The notes: generated from the letters alone by a model not told the origin. 36,222 bases of DNA from Mycobacterium parascrofulaceum ATCC BAA-614 (GCF_000164135.1 NZ_GG770553.1:1713153-1749374), one strand, 5' to 3'. Counted from the stretch's first letter, positions 9,380 to 18,080 are shown. Made by a program: numbers and translations.

Positions 9380-10408
9380 ATGAGCGAGTCGGCCAACGCG
9401 GGCCTCCTCGATCGGCTGCGGGCCCGGTACGGCTGGTTCGACCACGTCCTCCGCGCGTACCAGCGCTTCGACGGCCGCAACGGCGGGTTCTTCGCGGCCG
9501 GCCTCACCTACTACACGATCTTCGCGTTATTCCCCTTGCTGATGGTCGGTTTCGCGGCCTTCGGGTTCGTCCTGTCCCGACGGCCGGAGCTGCTGAAGAC
9601 GATCGCCGACCACATCCGGTCCCAGGTGACCGGCGCCCTGGGGGATCAGCTGCTGGACCTGATGAATTCGGCGATCGACGCGCGGGCGTCGGTCGGGGTC
9701 ATCGGCCTGGCCACCGCGGTGTGGGCGGGCCTGGGCTGGATATCCCACCTGCGCCAGGCCTTGACGGAGATGTGGTGGGAGGAGCGCATCGACTCGCCCG
9801 GCTTCGTGCGCAACAAGGTCTCCGATCTGCTGGCCATGCTGGGGACGTTCGCGGTGACGATGGCCACCGTGGGCCTGACCACCGTCGGCCACGACGCGCC
9901 CCTGCGCGCGTTGCTGAAATGGCTTGGCATACCGCAGTTCGGGGTGTTGGACTGGTTCTTCTGGCTGCTGTCGATCGTGATCTCGACGGCGGTGTCGTGG
10001 TTGTTGTTCGCCTGGATGATCGCCCGGCTGCCGCGCGAGAAAGTGAGCCTGGCCGACTCGATGCGGGGCGCGCTCATCGCGGCGGTTGGGTTCGAGGTTT
10101 TCAAGCAGGCGGGATCCCTTTATCTGCGCGCGGTGCTGCGCAGCCCGGCGGGCGCCACCTTCGGTCCGGTGTTGGGTCTGATGGTGTTCGCCTACATCAC
10201 CTCGTATCTCGTGCTGTTCTGCACGGCCTGGGCCGCGACGGCGTCCGATCACCCGCGCGCCCGCCACGTCCCCCCGCCCCCGCCGGCGATCATCGCCCCG
10301 CGCGTGCAACCCGACGAGGGGATCGGCGCGCGGCAGACGCTGACCGCGATGGCGATGGGAGCCGTTGGGGCGCTGGCACTTTCCCGCGTCACCCGGTGGC
10401 TGCGCTAG
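9380..10408 (+). CDS. YihY/YhjD-family inner membrane protein (Rv3335c-like)
   Basis: A 342-residue polytopic membrane protein of the YihY (formerly RNase BN-like) family, function unknown. The family's opening motif is present: GGFFAAGLTYYTIFALFPLLMVGFAAFGFVL at about residues 34-64. Further hydrophobic segments occur near 93-112 (GVIGLATAVWAGLGWIS), 150-170, 187-214 and 262-286. The C-terminal 50 residues are Pro-rich (HVPPPPPAIIAP) and end with another hydrophobic stretch before RWLR. ATG at 9380, seven bases after trpS. The end overlaps the convergent nagA by four bases. Older annotations calling this family ribonuclease BN should not be trusted. Confidence 0.85.
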   Translation: MSESANAGLLDRLRARYGWFDHVLRAYQRFDGRNGGFFAAGLTYYTIFALFPLLMVGFAAFGFVLSRRPELLKTIADHIRSQVTGALGDQLLDLMNSAIDARASVGVIGLATAVWAGLGWISHLRQALTEMWWEERIDSPGFVRNKVSDLLAMLGTFAVTMATVGLTTVGHDAPLRALLKWLGIPQFGVLDWFFWLLSIVISTAVSWLLFAWMIARLPREKVSLADSMRGALIAAVGFEVFKQAGSLYLRAVLRSPAGATFGPVLGLMVFAYITSYLVLFCTAWAATASDHPRARHVPPPPPAIIAPRVQPDEGIGARQTLTAMAMGAVGALALSRVTRWLR

Positions 10409-11526
10409 CCGGCCACCCGCCAGCGGCCGGCCGCCATCACCGCGGCCACCCGCAGATCGCGATCCAGCACGACCAGGTCGGCGTCGTAGCCGGCGCTTAG
10501 GCTGCCCACCCGATCGAAGCCGACGGCGCGCGCCGGCGTCGTCGACGTCGTCCGCACCGCCGCGGCCAGTCCCACATCGGCGGCCACGGCGCGAAAGAGG
10601 CGGTCCATGGTGGCGGTGCTGCCCGCGATCGTCGACGTCCCGCGCACGCGCGCGACACCGGCTTCCACGTCGATCGGCACCGCGCCGAGCCGGAACGACC
10701 CGTCGTCGCATCCGGCCGCGGCGATGGCGTCGGTGACCAGGGCGACCCGGTCGGGTCCGGCGGCCCCGATCACCGCGCGCGCGATGGCCGGATGCACGTG
10801 CACGCCGTCGGCGATCAGCTCGACGGTGACCCCTCGGTGGCGCAGCAGGGCGAGCGCCGGGCCGGGCTCGCGATGGTGCAGCGGCGGCATCGCATTGAAC
10901 AGGTGGGTGCCGACCGTGGCGCCCTGGCCGATCGCGCGCTCGGCCTGCCCGTAGGTCGCATTCGTATGCCCCACGGCCACAACGACTCCGGCGTCGATCA
11001 AGCGCCGGATCGCCGCGTCGGCCCCGGCCAGCTCGGGCGCCAGGGTGACCATCCGGATCGCGCCGTCGGCGGCGTCGAGCACGGCGTCGATTTCGGCCGG
11101 GTCCGGGTCGCGCATCCGGGCGGGGTCGTGCGCACCGCAGCGGGCCCGGCTCAGCCACGGCCCCTCCAGGTGGATGCCGGCGACGGTGCCGCGCCGGACG
11201 GCCCCGGCGAGCGCGCGCACCCCGGCGAGCAACTCCGCGGGCGAGGCGGTCACCAGGCTGGCGAGCGTCGTCGTGGTGCCGTGCCGCAGGTGGAAATCCG
11301 CGGCCCCGGCGATGCCGTCGGGATCGGTGTAGGACGTGCCGCCTCCGCCGTGCACATGCATGTCGACGAAGCCGGGGACCACGGTGCCGTCGGGGAAGTC
11401 GGCGTCGGCCGCGCGGGGCGGCGGTCCCGCCCCGCAGGCCGCGATCCGCCCGCCGTCCGTCTGCAGCCAGCCCGGCCGGTGCACCCGCCCGTCGAGCACC
11501 GCGGTGCCCGCGGCGATCACTACCAT
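10405..11526 (-). CDS. nagA: N-acetylglucosamine-6-phosphate deacetylase
   Basis: Hydrolyses GlcNAc-6-P to glucosamine-6-P and acetate, feeding recovered amino sugar into wall synthesis or glycolysis. The 373-residue amidohydrolase shows metal ligands and catalytic residues of the family: His57 and His59 in FVDMHVHG, Glu121 in HLEGPWLS, His187 in VGHTNATY, His208 in THLFNAMPP and Asp266 in LVTDAI. Cys130 lies in the mobile loop after HLEGPWLSRAR, a position reported as special to mycobacterial NagA, as I recall. The start is the ATG at 11526, which overlaps the sugI stop (ATGGTAG); a longer in-frame reading into sugI to 12291 is a shadow. Last gene of the dacB1-sugI-nagA operon. Confidence 0.93.
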   Translation of the reverse strand: MVVIAAGTAVLDGRVHRPGWLQTDGGRIAACGAGPPPRAADADFPDGTVVPGFVDMHVHGGGGTSYTDPDGIAGAADFHLRHGTTTTLASLVTASPAELLAGVRALAGAVRRGTVAGIHLEGPWLSRARCGAHDPARMRDPDPAEIDAVLDAADGAIRMVTLAPELAGADAAIRRLIDAGVVVAVGHTNATYGQAERAIGQGATVGTHLFNAMPPLHHREPGPALALLRHRGVTVELIADGVHVHPAIARAVIGAAGPDRVALVTDAIAAAGCDDGSFRLGAVPIDVEAGVARVRGTSTIAGSTATMDRLFRAVAADVGLAAAVRTTSTTPARAVGFDRVGSLSAGYDADLVVLDRDLRVAAVMAAGRWRVAG

Positions 11527-12863
11527 CGGCCGCCGTTCTCCCAGAAGTGCCGGATCTCCTCCAGCTGGCGGCCCTTGGTCTCGGGCGCGTACCGGTAGAC
11601 GACGACGAAGGCGACCACCGCCAGCGCTGCGAACACCGCGAAAGTGCCCGCGCCACCCAGGGAATGCAACAGGGTGAGGAACACGGCGGCAATGATCGCG
11701 TTGGCCACCAGGTTCGAGGTGAGCATCGTGCTCGACCCGATGGACCGCAGCCGCGACGGGAAGCTCTCGCTCGCGTACACCCAGCCCAGCGAGCCGAACC
11801 CCATGGTGTAGCCGAAGATGAACAGCACGATGCCGGCGAAGCCGAGGAAGGCGCCGCCGATTCCCCGCCCGAACACGGCCATCAGCGCGACGTCGGCGGC
11901 GACCATCATGGCGATGCCGGACAACAGGATCGGGCGCCGGCCCACCCGGTCGACGAGCAGCAGCGCGGCGCCCACGGCCCCCAGCCCGGCGAGCTGAACC
12001 AGCGCCGGCAGCGCCAGCAGCGCGAAGTTGCCCGTGAATCCCATGGCCGCGAAAATCCTTGGGCTGTAATAGATGATCGCGTTGATGCCGGTGATCTGGA
12101 TCAGGAACCCGAGCGTGATCACGAAGGCGGTGGCCCGCGAATACGGCGGTCGCAACATCTCCGACCAGCCGCCGCGCCCCTCGCCCAGGGCGTGGCCGAT
12201 CTCGATGAGCTCCTCCTCCACCCGGGCATCGGGCTCCACGCGCAGCAGCGCCGAGCGGGCGTCGTCGAGCCGGCCCTTGAGCACATACCACCGTGCCGTG
12301 TCGGGCGCCCGAATCAGCAACGGCAGCAACAACATCGCCGGCACGGTGGCCAGGCCCAGCATCCAGCGCCAGCCGTGGATGCCGGCCAGCAGGTATCCGG
12401 TCAGGTAGCCGACGATGAGCCCGCTGACGATCGCCAGCTGATAGGCCGTCAGCAGCGAGCCGCGCACCGCCGTCGGGGCCGACTCGGCGACATACACCGG
12501 CACCACCACCACCGCCACGCCGAGGGTCACGCCCAGCAGCAGCCGCGCCGTCAGCAGCATCGGCAGGGAGACCGCGAGCGCGCCCAGCAGCGCGAACGCG
12601 GCGTAGGCCACCAGCAGCAGCACCACCGACTTCTTGCGGCCGATCGCGTTGGCCAGCATTCCCGCGCCGAGCGCCCCGGCGATCTGGCCGATCACCACCA
12701 TCGTGGTCAGCAGTTCCTGCTGCCGGGTGGACAGCCCGAAGTCCTCGGTGACGTACAGTTGCGCCCCCGCGATGATGGACAGGTCGTAGCCGTAGATGAG
12801 GCCGACGCTGGCGGCGGTCAACCCGACCAGCAGCCCGCGCGACCGGGCGGGCCGCGGTCTCAC
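11520..12863 (-). CDS. sugI: Major facilitator sugar transporter SugI
   Basis: A 447-residue MFS permease of the sugar porter family, predicted with twelve membrane helices. Sugar-porter marks: [13 protein letters not shown] in helix 1 (24-36), the loop 2-3 motif [12 protein letters not shown] (about 68-79), [16 protein letters not shown] after helix 4, [14 protein letters not shown] before the central loop, [13 protein letters not shown] in helix 7, [11 protein letters not shown] and the C-terminal [14 protein letters not shown]. The substrate is not known. GTG start at 12863, overlapping the dacB1 stop as GTGA; its own stop overlaps the nagA start. The tight coupling to a DD-carboxypeptidase and NagA suggests an amino-sugar or wall-fragment substrate; that is inference. 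Confidence 0.92.
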   Translation of the reverse strand: MRPRPARSRGLLVGLTAASVGLIYGYDLSIIAGAQLYVTEDFGLSTRQQELLTTMVVIGQIAGALGAGMLANAIGRKKSVVLLLVAYAAFALLGALAVSLPMLLTARLLLGVTLGVAVVVVPVYVAESAPTAVRGSLLTAYQLAIVSGLIVGYLTGYLLAGIHGWRWMLGLATVPAMLLLPLLIRAPDTARWYVLKGRLDDARSALLRVEPDARVEEELIEIGHALGEGRGGWSEMLRPPYSRATAFVITLGFLIQITGINAIIYYSPRIFAAMGFTGNFALLALPALVQLAGLGAVGAALLLVDRVGRRPILLSGIAMMVAADVALMAVFGRGIGGAFLGFAGIVLFIFGYTMGFGSLGWVYASESFPSRLRSIGSSTMLTSNLVANAIIAAVFLTLLHSLGGAGTFAVFAALAVVAFVVVYRYAPETKGRQLEEIRHFWENGGRW

Positions 12864-14101
12864 CGGTGTTGCGGTCGGCGGTTCATCGAGCGTGCGACCA
12901 TGATCAAGCTAAACACGATGATGGTCCCGATGACGGCGACACCCACCCGGATCGGCAGCGCGTCCGCCGACGGGATCAGCCCGGCGGCCTGCGCGCCGTT
13001 GGCTTGCCGGTCGGCGGCGCTGTCCCGCTTGACGGGCGCCAGCGAGGGATCCGGTTCGATCAGGTTGCCGACCTGCGTGCCCTGCGGCGTGGCGAACCCG
13101 TAGTCCAGCAGGTGCGCGGCCTGCTCCCACGGGGCGATCGGCTGCCGTGTCCCGTGCAGCAGCACCGCCATCAGGCGTCGCCCGTTGTGGTTGGCCGCGC
13201 CGACGAAGGTCTGCCCGGCGTCGTCGGTGTAGCCGGTCTTGCCGCCCAGGGCGCCCGGGTAGTTGTAGAGGAGCTGGTTGTCGTTCTCCAGTTCGTAGCC
13301 GGGATGGTCGCCGTGGCCGGGGAAGTCGAACGTCCGGGTCGCGACGATGTCGGCGAAAGTCGGGTTCTGCCAGGCGTATCGGTAGAACAGGCCGATGTCG
13401 TAGGCCGAGGTGCTCATGCCGGGCCCGTCCAGCCCGGACGGCGTCGCCGCCCGGGTGTCCTTGCCGCCGAGCTTGGCGGCCAGCACGTTGATCTTCTCCA
13501 CCGCCTGCTGCATGCCGCCGAGCTGCATGGCCAGCGCGTGCGCGGCGTCGTTGCCCGAGTGCATGAGCAGGCCGTGCAGCAGCTGGTTGACGGTGAACAC
13601 GCCGCCCTCTTCGACGCCGACCTTGGTGCCCTCGGCGGCCGCGTCCTCGGCGGTGCCGGGCACCGCCTTGTTCAGGTTGAGCGCGTTGATCGACGCCATG
13701 GCGACCAGCACCTTGATGATGCTGGCGGGCCGGTGCCGGCCGTGCGGGTCCTTGGCCGCGATCACCGCGCCGCTGTCCAGGTCCGCCACCAACCACGCGT
13801 CGGCGGAGACGTCGGTGGGCAGCGGCGGCGCGTCGGGGGCGGCGACGATGCCGCAGCTGCCGAGCGCGTCGCCGCCGACTGGCTTGGCCGGCACCGCCAG
13901 CGGCATCGGCGGGTCGCCCGCCTGGGGAACCTCCGAGGAATCCACCGCGGGCGGGGTGTTGACCTTGAAGGGGCAGTTCGCGGTGGCGGCGTTGGGTTCG
14001 GCGCCGGGCTCCGCGCGGGCGGGAGGGGCGGTGAGCGTCACCGGCGCAGCCGCCAGGAAAGCGGCCGCTGCCAGGCACGATGCGGAGCGTAGGAAGTTCA
14101 T
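12860..14101 (-). CDS. dacB1: D-alanyl-D-alanine carboxypeptidase DacB1
   Basis: A penicillin-binding protein that removes the terminal D-Ala from peptidoglycan stem peptides outside the membrane. The 413-residue precursor has a signal peptide ([20 protein letters not shown], probable cleavage after ARA at 28-30), the active-site tetrad S127-I-I-K130, the second motif S182-G-N184 and the third motif K288-T-G290, all intact. A C-terminal membrane anchor runs from about 383 to 403, followed by a basic tail. ATG start at 14101; a TAGTCT -10 box lies nine bases upstream, so the leader is very short. First gene of an operon in which dacB1/sugI overlap by four bases and sugI/nagA by seven. Confidence 0.95.
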   Translation of the reverse strand: MNFLRSASCLAAAAFLAAAPVTLTAPPARAEPGAEPNAATANCPFKVNTPPAVDSSEVPQAGDPPMPLAVPAKPVGGDALGSCGIVAAPDAPPLPTDVSADAWLVADLDSGAVIAAKDPHGRHRPASIIKVLVAMASINALNLNKAVPGTAEDAAAEGTKVGVEEGGVFTVNQLLHGLLMHSGNDAAHALAMQLGGMQQAVEKINVLAAKLGGKDTRAATPSGLDGPGMSTSAYDIGLFYRYAWQNPTFADIVATRTFDFPGHGDHPGYELENDNQLLYNYPGALGGKTGYTDDAGQTFVGAANHNGRRLMAVLLHGTRQPIAPWEQAAHLLDYGFATPQGTQVGNLIEPDPSLAPVKRDSAADRQANGAQAAGLIPSADALPIRVGVAVIGTIIVFSLIMVARSMNRRPQHR

Positions 14102-14110
14102 TGCTTGTGC

Positions 14111-14116
14111 AGACTA
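14111..14116 (-). promoter_or_regulatory. -10 box of the dacB1-sugI-nagA operon
   Basis: TAGTCT on the minus strand, nine bases before the dacB1 ATG at 14101. This spacing gives a leader of about two or three bases or none. No convincing -35 box is seen. Confidence 0.45.
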
Positions 14117-14157
14117 GGCGATCGCGGGCGCGATCCGGGGGAGCCGCGCTGTGACTG

Positions 14158-14553
14158 GTGAGACGGAAGTTGCGAATCGGCTCGCCCGGCGGGAACGCGG
14201 TCGAGCCACTACGCTGGGCATGCCGTCAGCCTGACAGCGACGCATCTCTCCCGCCGAACACCAAAGGGTCTGCCATTCACACCGCTCGCTTCTGGTCCCG
14301 GTGGCGGCGTCGCGACGCCCCGCGGTCGCTGCACCAGCTGCTCAAGGAGGTCGAGAAGGCGACGCAGGTGCGGCGCTCCGGCCTCGAGGGCGTGCTGACC
14401 GAACTGCGCGAGCATCGTGACGCCGCGTCCGACGCCGGCCGGCGGGAGGCGCTCACCTGGCTATGCAACGCGGTGTCGCGGATGGCCAACAACCCGACGG
14501 CCGCGCATTCCCGGGAGGTCTTGATCGCGGCCGACGCGGTGAAGCGCGCCTAA
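14158..14553 (+). CDS. Small conserved-looking protein of unknown function, start uncertain
   Basis: An open frame of 131 codons from a GTG at 14158. The last 92 residues, from AIHTARFWSRWRRRDAPRS onward, look like real protein: an amphipathic helical stretch LHQLLKEVEKATQVRRSGLEGVLTELREHRDAASDAGRREALTWLCNAVSRMANNP. The first 39 residues look like chance coding. No ATG, GTG or TTG lies close before the good part; an ATT at 14275 is the nearest unusual candidate. I do not recognise the family. It is divergent from dacB1 and its TAA overlaps the stop of the convergent aminotransferase by three bases. No membrane segment or metal motif is visible. Confidence 0.5.
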   Translation: MRRKLRIGSPGGNAVEPLRWACRQPDSDASLPPNTKGSAIHTARFWSRWRRRDAPRSLHQLLKEVEKATQVRRSGLEGVLTELREHRDAASDAGRREALTWLCNAVSRMANNPTAAHSREVLIAADAVKRA

Positions 14554-15896
14554 AGCTTGTTGGACGCCTCCCCGAGCACGTCCCGCAAAACGCGCTCGAT
14601 GGTGTCGAACTCGGCCTGACCGCTGATCAGCGGCGGCGCCACCTGGACCACCGGGTCACCGCGGTCGTCGGCGCGGCAATACAGGCCCGCCTCGAAGAGC
14701 GCCGGAGACACGTAGCCGTGCAGCAGCCGCTCGCATTCGTCACCGCTGAAGGTTTCCTTGGTCGCCTTGTCCTTGACCAACTCGATGCCGTAGAAGTAGC
14801 CCTCGCCGCGGACGTCGCCGACGATGGGCAGGTCGGACAACTTCTCCAGGGTGGCGCGGAAGGCCGGCGCGTGCTGCCGGACGCGGTCGTTGAGGCCCTC
14901 GCGCTCGAAGATGTCGAGGTTGGCCAGCCCCACGGCAGTCGAAACCGGGTGCCCGCCAAACGTATAGCCGTGCGGAAAGACGGTGGTTCCGTCGTTGAAC
15001 GGCTCGAACAACCGCTCGCTGGCGATCATCGCGCCCAGCGGCGAGTACCCCGACGTGAGGCCCTTGGCGCAGGTGATCATGTCGGGGACGTAGCCGAAGT
15101 CGCCGAGGTCCGATGAGCAGGCGAACATCGACCCGATGCGGCCGAACGCGCAGATCACCTCGTCGGAGACCAGCAGCACGTCGTACTCGTCGCAGATCCG
15201 GCGCACCCGTTCGAAATAGCCCGGGGGAGGGGGGATCGCGCCGCCCGCGTTCTGGACCGGCTCCAGAAACACCGCGGCGACGGTGTCGGGGCCCTCGAAC
15301 TCGATCGCCTCGGCGATCCGGTCGGCGGCCCACTGGCCGAACGCCTTGGGGTCGTCACCGAACGGGTCGGGCGCGCGGTAGAAGTTGGTGTTGGGCACCC
15401 GGAATCCGCCCGGGGTCACCGGTTCGAACGGCGCCTTGTACGACGGGAGGCCGGTGATCGCCAGGGCGCCCTGGGTGGTGCCGTGGTAGGCGATCGATCG
15501 CGAAATCACCTTGTGCTTACCGGGTTTGCCGGTCAGCTTGAAGTACTGCTTGGCCAGTTTCCAGGCGGTCTCGACGGCCTCGGTGCCGCCGGTGGTGAAG
15601 AAGACCCGGTTCAGGTCGCCCGGGGCGTAGCCCGCGAGGCGCTCGGCGAGCTCGACCGCGGTCGGGTGGGCATACCCCCACAGCGGGAAGTACGCCAGCG
15701 TGCTCGCCTGGCGGGCGGCGACGTCGGCGAGTTCGGTGCGGCCGTGGCCGACCTGCACGGTGAACAGCCCGGACAGCGCGTCGAGGTAGCTCTTGCCGCG
15801 ATCGTCGAAAATGGTGACGCCGTCGCCGCGGACGATGACCGGCGGTGTGATGCCGGCGCCGTGCCGGGCGAAGTGCAGCCACAGGTTCCCAGTCAT
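14550..15896 (-). CDS. Class III PLP-dependent aminotransferase (Rv3329-like)
   Basis: A 448-residue omega-amino acid:pyruvate-type transaminase. The PLP-binding Lys278 is in ITCAKGLTSGYSPLGA, the pyridine-nitrogen Asp245 in LLVSDEVICAFGRIG, the phosphate-binding GGTEAVETAWKLA at 103-115 and YHGTTQGALAITG at 137-149. The exact donor cannot be read; beta-alanine, putrescine-like amines or similar are typical for the class. ATG start at 15896 with a TACGCT box (15911-15906) nine bases upstream, so a short leader is likely. Divergent from the VOC gene, with 110 bases between starts that hold a palindromic operator-like site at 15969-15985. Confidence 0.9.
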   Translation of the reverse strand: MTGNLWLHFARHGAGITPPVIVRGDGVTIFDDRGKSYLDALSGLFTVQVGHGRTELADVAARQASTLAYFPLWGYAHPTAVELAERLAGYAPGDLNRVFFTTGGTEAVETAWKLAKQYFKLTGKPGKHKVISRSIAYHGTTQGALAITGLPSYKAPFEPVTPGGFRVPNTNFYRAPDPFGDDPKAFGQWAADRIAEAIEFEGPDTVAAVFLEPVQNAGGAIPPPPGYFERVRRICDEYDVLLVSDEVICAFGRIGSMFACSSDLGDFGYVPDMITCAKGLTSGYSPLGAMIASERLFEPFNDGTTVFPHGYTFGGHPVSTAVGLANLDIFEREGLNDRVRQHAPAFRATLEKLSDLPIVGDVRGEGYFYGIELVKDKATKETFSGDECERLLHGYVSPALFEAGLYCRADDRGDPVVQVAPPLISGQAEFDTIERVLRDVLGEASNKL

Positions 15897-15968
15897 CGTG
15901 CCGCGAGCGTAACGCCAAAGCGCGCTCGCGGCTCGGACGCGAACGGCGTTCCGATTCCGCTACAGATT

Positions 15969-15985
15969 TACTACGATCGGTAGTA
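15969..15985. promoter_or_regulatory. 17-bp palindromic operator over the VOC-gene -10 box
   Basis: TACTAC (15969-15974), GATCG, GTAGTA (15980-15985) is a perfect 6-bp inverted repeat with a near-symmetrical centre. A TACGAT -10 box (15972-15977) lies inside it, so a bound dimer would block transcription of the VOC gene starting at 16007. The shape is typical of TetR-type operators, but no TetR gene is present in the window. Confidence 0.5.
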
Positions 15986-16006
15986 GCCCATCCCGAGGGG
16001 GTAACG

Positions 16007-16567
16007 ATGCGCTGGCGCGGTGTTCATCACGTCGAATTCGCGGTCCTCGAATACGAAAGATCCGTCGCCTTCTACGACGCGATGTTCGGGTGGCTGGGGT
16101 ACACGAGCTTTTCCACGCTCGACATCGAGTACCGCTCCACGTATTACCTGACGCGTGCCTTCGCGCCGCACAGTTACATCGGCATTCAGCCGGCCCGTAC
16201 GGGCGAGAAACTGGCGCACTCCGAGCAGGCCGTCGGCATCAACCACATCGCGCTGTGGGCCCGCGGCCGGCGGGAGGTCGACCGCTTCCATCGCCGGTTC
16301 CTGATCCCGCGCGCCATACCGGTCACCGACGAGCCCAAGGCATACCCCCAGTACTGGCCCGGCTACTACGCGGTCTTCTTCGACGATCCGATCAACGGCA
16401 TCCACTGGGAACTGGCATGGCTGCCGAAAATCCCTTCACCGCAACAGTGTTGGGCGTCGTACCGCGCGCTGAGGGCCGTCGCCTCGGGCCGGCGGGACTT
16501 GGCGGATTCCCTGCCCGGCCTGTTGCGGCAGGCCGCCCGCGCCCTGCCATCGCGGCGCTCTTCCTGA
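16007..16567 (+). CDS. Vicinal-oxygen-chelate (glyoxalase/dioxygenase-like) protein
   Basis: A 186-residue protein with a single VOC unit pair. Typical marks are the opening HHVEFAVLEYERSVAFYDAMFGWLGY (7-32), the mid-domain NHIALWARGRREVDRFHRRF (about 84-103) and the closing YYAVFFDDPINGIHWELAW (about 122-140). Candidate metal ligands are His8, His85 and Glu138. The fold serves glyoxalases, extradiol dioxygenases and antibiotic-binding proteins, so the reaction is open. The C-terminal 45 residues are Arg/Ala-rich and probably unstructured. ATG at 16007 behind GAGGGGG. Likely controlled by the palindrome upstream. SigJ follows 31 bases later in the same direction but has its own promoter-like box. 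Confidence 0.75.
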   Translation: MRWRGVHHVEFAVLEYERSVAFYDAMFGWLGYTSFSTLDIEYRSTYYLTRAFAPHSYIGIQPARTGEKLAHSEQAVGINHIALWARGRREVDRFHRRFLIPRAIPVTDEPKAYPQYWPGYYAVFFDDPINGIHWELAWLPKIPSPQQCWASYRALRAVASGRRDLADSLPGLLRQAARALPSRRSS

Positions 16568-16586
16568 CCGCCGCGCTGTGACTGGC

Positions 16587-16592
16587 TAGGCT
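16587..16592 (+). promoter_or_regulatory. -10 box of sigJ, leaderless geometry
   Basis: TAGGCT followed by six bases and the sigJ ATG at 16599. The transcript should start at or next to the A of the ATG. It does not resemble the ECF41 target motif found upstream of the neighbouring AhpD-like gene, so autoregulation by SigJ is not evident here. Confidence 0.5.
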
Positions 16593-16598
16593 CACGCT

Positions 16599-17501
16599 AT
16601 GACCGCAGCGCAGCAGGTCAGCGAATTCCAGTCGCTGCGGCCGCATCTGATGGCGGTCGCCTACCGGCTGACGGGCAGCGTCGCCGACGCCGAGGACCTC
16701 GTGCAGGAGGCCTGGCTGCGCTGGGAGGGGCAGGACGCCCAGATCACCGACCTGCGGGCCTGGCTGACCACCGTGGTGAGCCGCCTCGGCCTGGACAAGT
16801 TGCGCTCGGCGGCGCACCGCCGCGAGACCTACACCGGCAACTGGCTTCCGGAACCGGTGGTGACCGGCCTCGACGGCTCCGATCCGCTGTCCGCGGTGGT
16901 CGCCCGCGAGGACGCCCGGTTCGCGGCGATGGTGGTGCTGGAGCGCCTGTCGCCCGACCAGCGGGTCGCCTTCGTCCTGCACGACGGGTTCGCGGTGCCC
17001 TTCGCGGAGGTGGCCGACGTGCTGGGCACCAGCGAGGCGGGCGCGCGGCAACTGGCGTCGCGGGCGCGCAAGGCCGTCGCGGCCGAGCCGCCGCCCGCGC
17101 CCGACCCGTCGCACGACGAGGTGGTCGGCCGGCTGATGGCCGCAATGGCCGCCGGTGACCTGGACACCGTGGTGTCGCTGCTGCACCCCGACGTCACCTT
17201 CACCGGCGATTCGAACGGCAAGGCGCCCACGGCCGTTCAGATCATCCAGGGGGCGGACAAGGTGGCCCGCTTCATGTTCGGCCTGGCCCGCCGTTACGGG
17301 CCGGCCTTCTTCACGGCCAACCAGCTGGGGCTGGTCAACGGCGAACTGGGCGCCTACACGGCGGGCAGCCCCGGCGACGAAGGGCATTGGCAGATGCTGC
17401 CGCGGATCCTCGCGATCACCGTACGCGACGGAAAGGTCTGCGCGCTATGGGATATCGCCAACCCGGACAAGTTCACCGGCTCGCCGCTGCGGCCTCGCTA
17501 G
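16599..17501 (+). CDS. sigJ: ECF sigma factor SigJ (ECF41 group, fused SnoaL-like domain)
   Basis: An alternative sigma factor of 300 residues. Sigma-2 spans about 13-80 (DAEDLVQEAWLRW at 30-42), then the ECF41 linker motif WLPEP at 82-86, sigma-4 at about 105-160 with ERLSPDQRVAFVLHDGF, and a C-terminal SnoaL-like domain at about 172-295 containing DGK (277-279) and NPDKF (288-292). The WLPEP, DGK and NPDK marks are those described for ECF41, where the fused C-terminal domain takes the place of an anti-sigma factor. In M. tuberculosis SigJ (Rv3328c) has been linked to peroxide resistance. The ECF41 partner type, an AhpD/CMD-like gene, lies convergent and overlaps its 3' end by 29 bases. Confidence 0.95.
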   Translation: MTAAQQVSEFQSLRPHLMAVAYRLTGSVADAEDLVQEAWLRWEGQDAQITDLRAWLTTVVSRLGLDKLRSAAHRRETYTGNWLPEPVVTGLDGSDPLSAVVAREDARFAAMVVLERLSPDQRVAFVLHDGFAVPFAEVADVLGTSEAGARQLASRARKAVAAEPPPAPDPSHDEVVGRLMAAMAAGDLDTVVSLLHPDVTFTGDSNGKAPTAVQIIQGADKVARFMFGLARRYGPAFFTANQLGLVNGELGAYTAGSPGDEGHWQMLPRILAITVRDGKVCALWDIANPDKFTGSPLRPR

Positions 17502-18072
17502 CCCACGGCACGCGGCAGGCGTCCCCGGAGTTGAAGCCCTGCTCGGTGATGCCCAGCGCCGTGTTCATCCGGGCCCGCATGTTCTCCACGCCGATCTGAT
17601 AGGTCAGCTCGACCACGCCCGCGTCGCCGAAGCGGGCCCGCAAATCGGCGACCTGCTCGTCGGTGACCGTGTGCGGATCGGTCGTCATCGCGTCGGCGTA
17701 GCGGATGGCGGCCCGCTCGTCGTCGGTGAAAAGCGGCGACGTCGCGTAGCGGTCGATGTCCTTGAGGCGCTCGACGTCGAGGCCGTCGAGGCGCTGCAGC
17801 ATGGAGCCGAAGTCCACGCACCACGAACAGCCGATGCTGCGGGCGGTCCACAGCACCGCGAGCTCACGCACGCTGGCCGGCAGCGCCTTGGAGGCCCGGT
17901 CGATCATCGTCTCGTGCACCGCGCCGGCCACCATCAGCTTGCGATGGTGAGCGGTCACGGTGAAGGGTTCGGGAACCTGGCCGTAGCGACGCTTGGCGAT
18001 CCGGTACATGGCGCGGGTCAGCAGCCCGGCGCGCCGGGGGGACAGGGGCTCGATGCGGGTTTTCTGTGTCAT
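17473..18072 (-). CDS. Carboxymuconolactone decarboxylase/AhpD-like protein, SigJ target candidate
   Basis: A 199-residue protein of the CMD/AhpD superfamily. The redox motif is C82-S-W-C85 in RSIGCSWCVDFGSM, followed by the usual helix, and the N-terminal half has AVHETMIDRASKALPASVRELAVLWTA. Such proteins act as peroxidase-type thiol reductases or ring decarboxylases; the CxxC favours a redox role. Genes of this type are the standard neighbours and targets of ECF41 sigma factors. The ATG at 18072 lies eight bases after a CGTC -10 element of an ECF41-like promoter, so the mRNA is probably leaderless. The last 29 bases overlap sigJ tail to tail. M. tuberculosis, as I recall, lacks this partner beside sigJ. 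Confidence 0.85.
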   Translation of the reverse strand: MTQKTRIEPLSPRRAGLLTRAMYRIAKRRYGQVPEPFTVTAHHRKLMVAGAVHETMIDRASKALPASVRELAVLWTARSIGCSWCVDFGSMLQRLDGLDVERLKDIDRYATSPLFTDDERAAIRYADAMTTDPHTVTDEQVADLRARFGDAGVVELTYQIGVENMRARMNTALGITEQGFNSGDACRVPWASEAAAASR

Positions 18073-18080
18073 ACCCGTCA

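Noticed and set aside
9527..11692. 721-codon minus-strand frame covering the YihY-like gene, nagA and the end of sugI
   Set aside because: Crosses three recognised genes in other frames and is a run of Arg, Gly and Pro; not a protein.
10405..12291. A 628-codon reading suggesting a transporter-NagA fusion
   Set aside because: The first 255 codons are an out-of-frame reading of sugI; NagA begins cleanly at ATG 11526.
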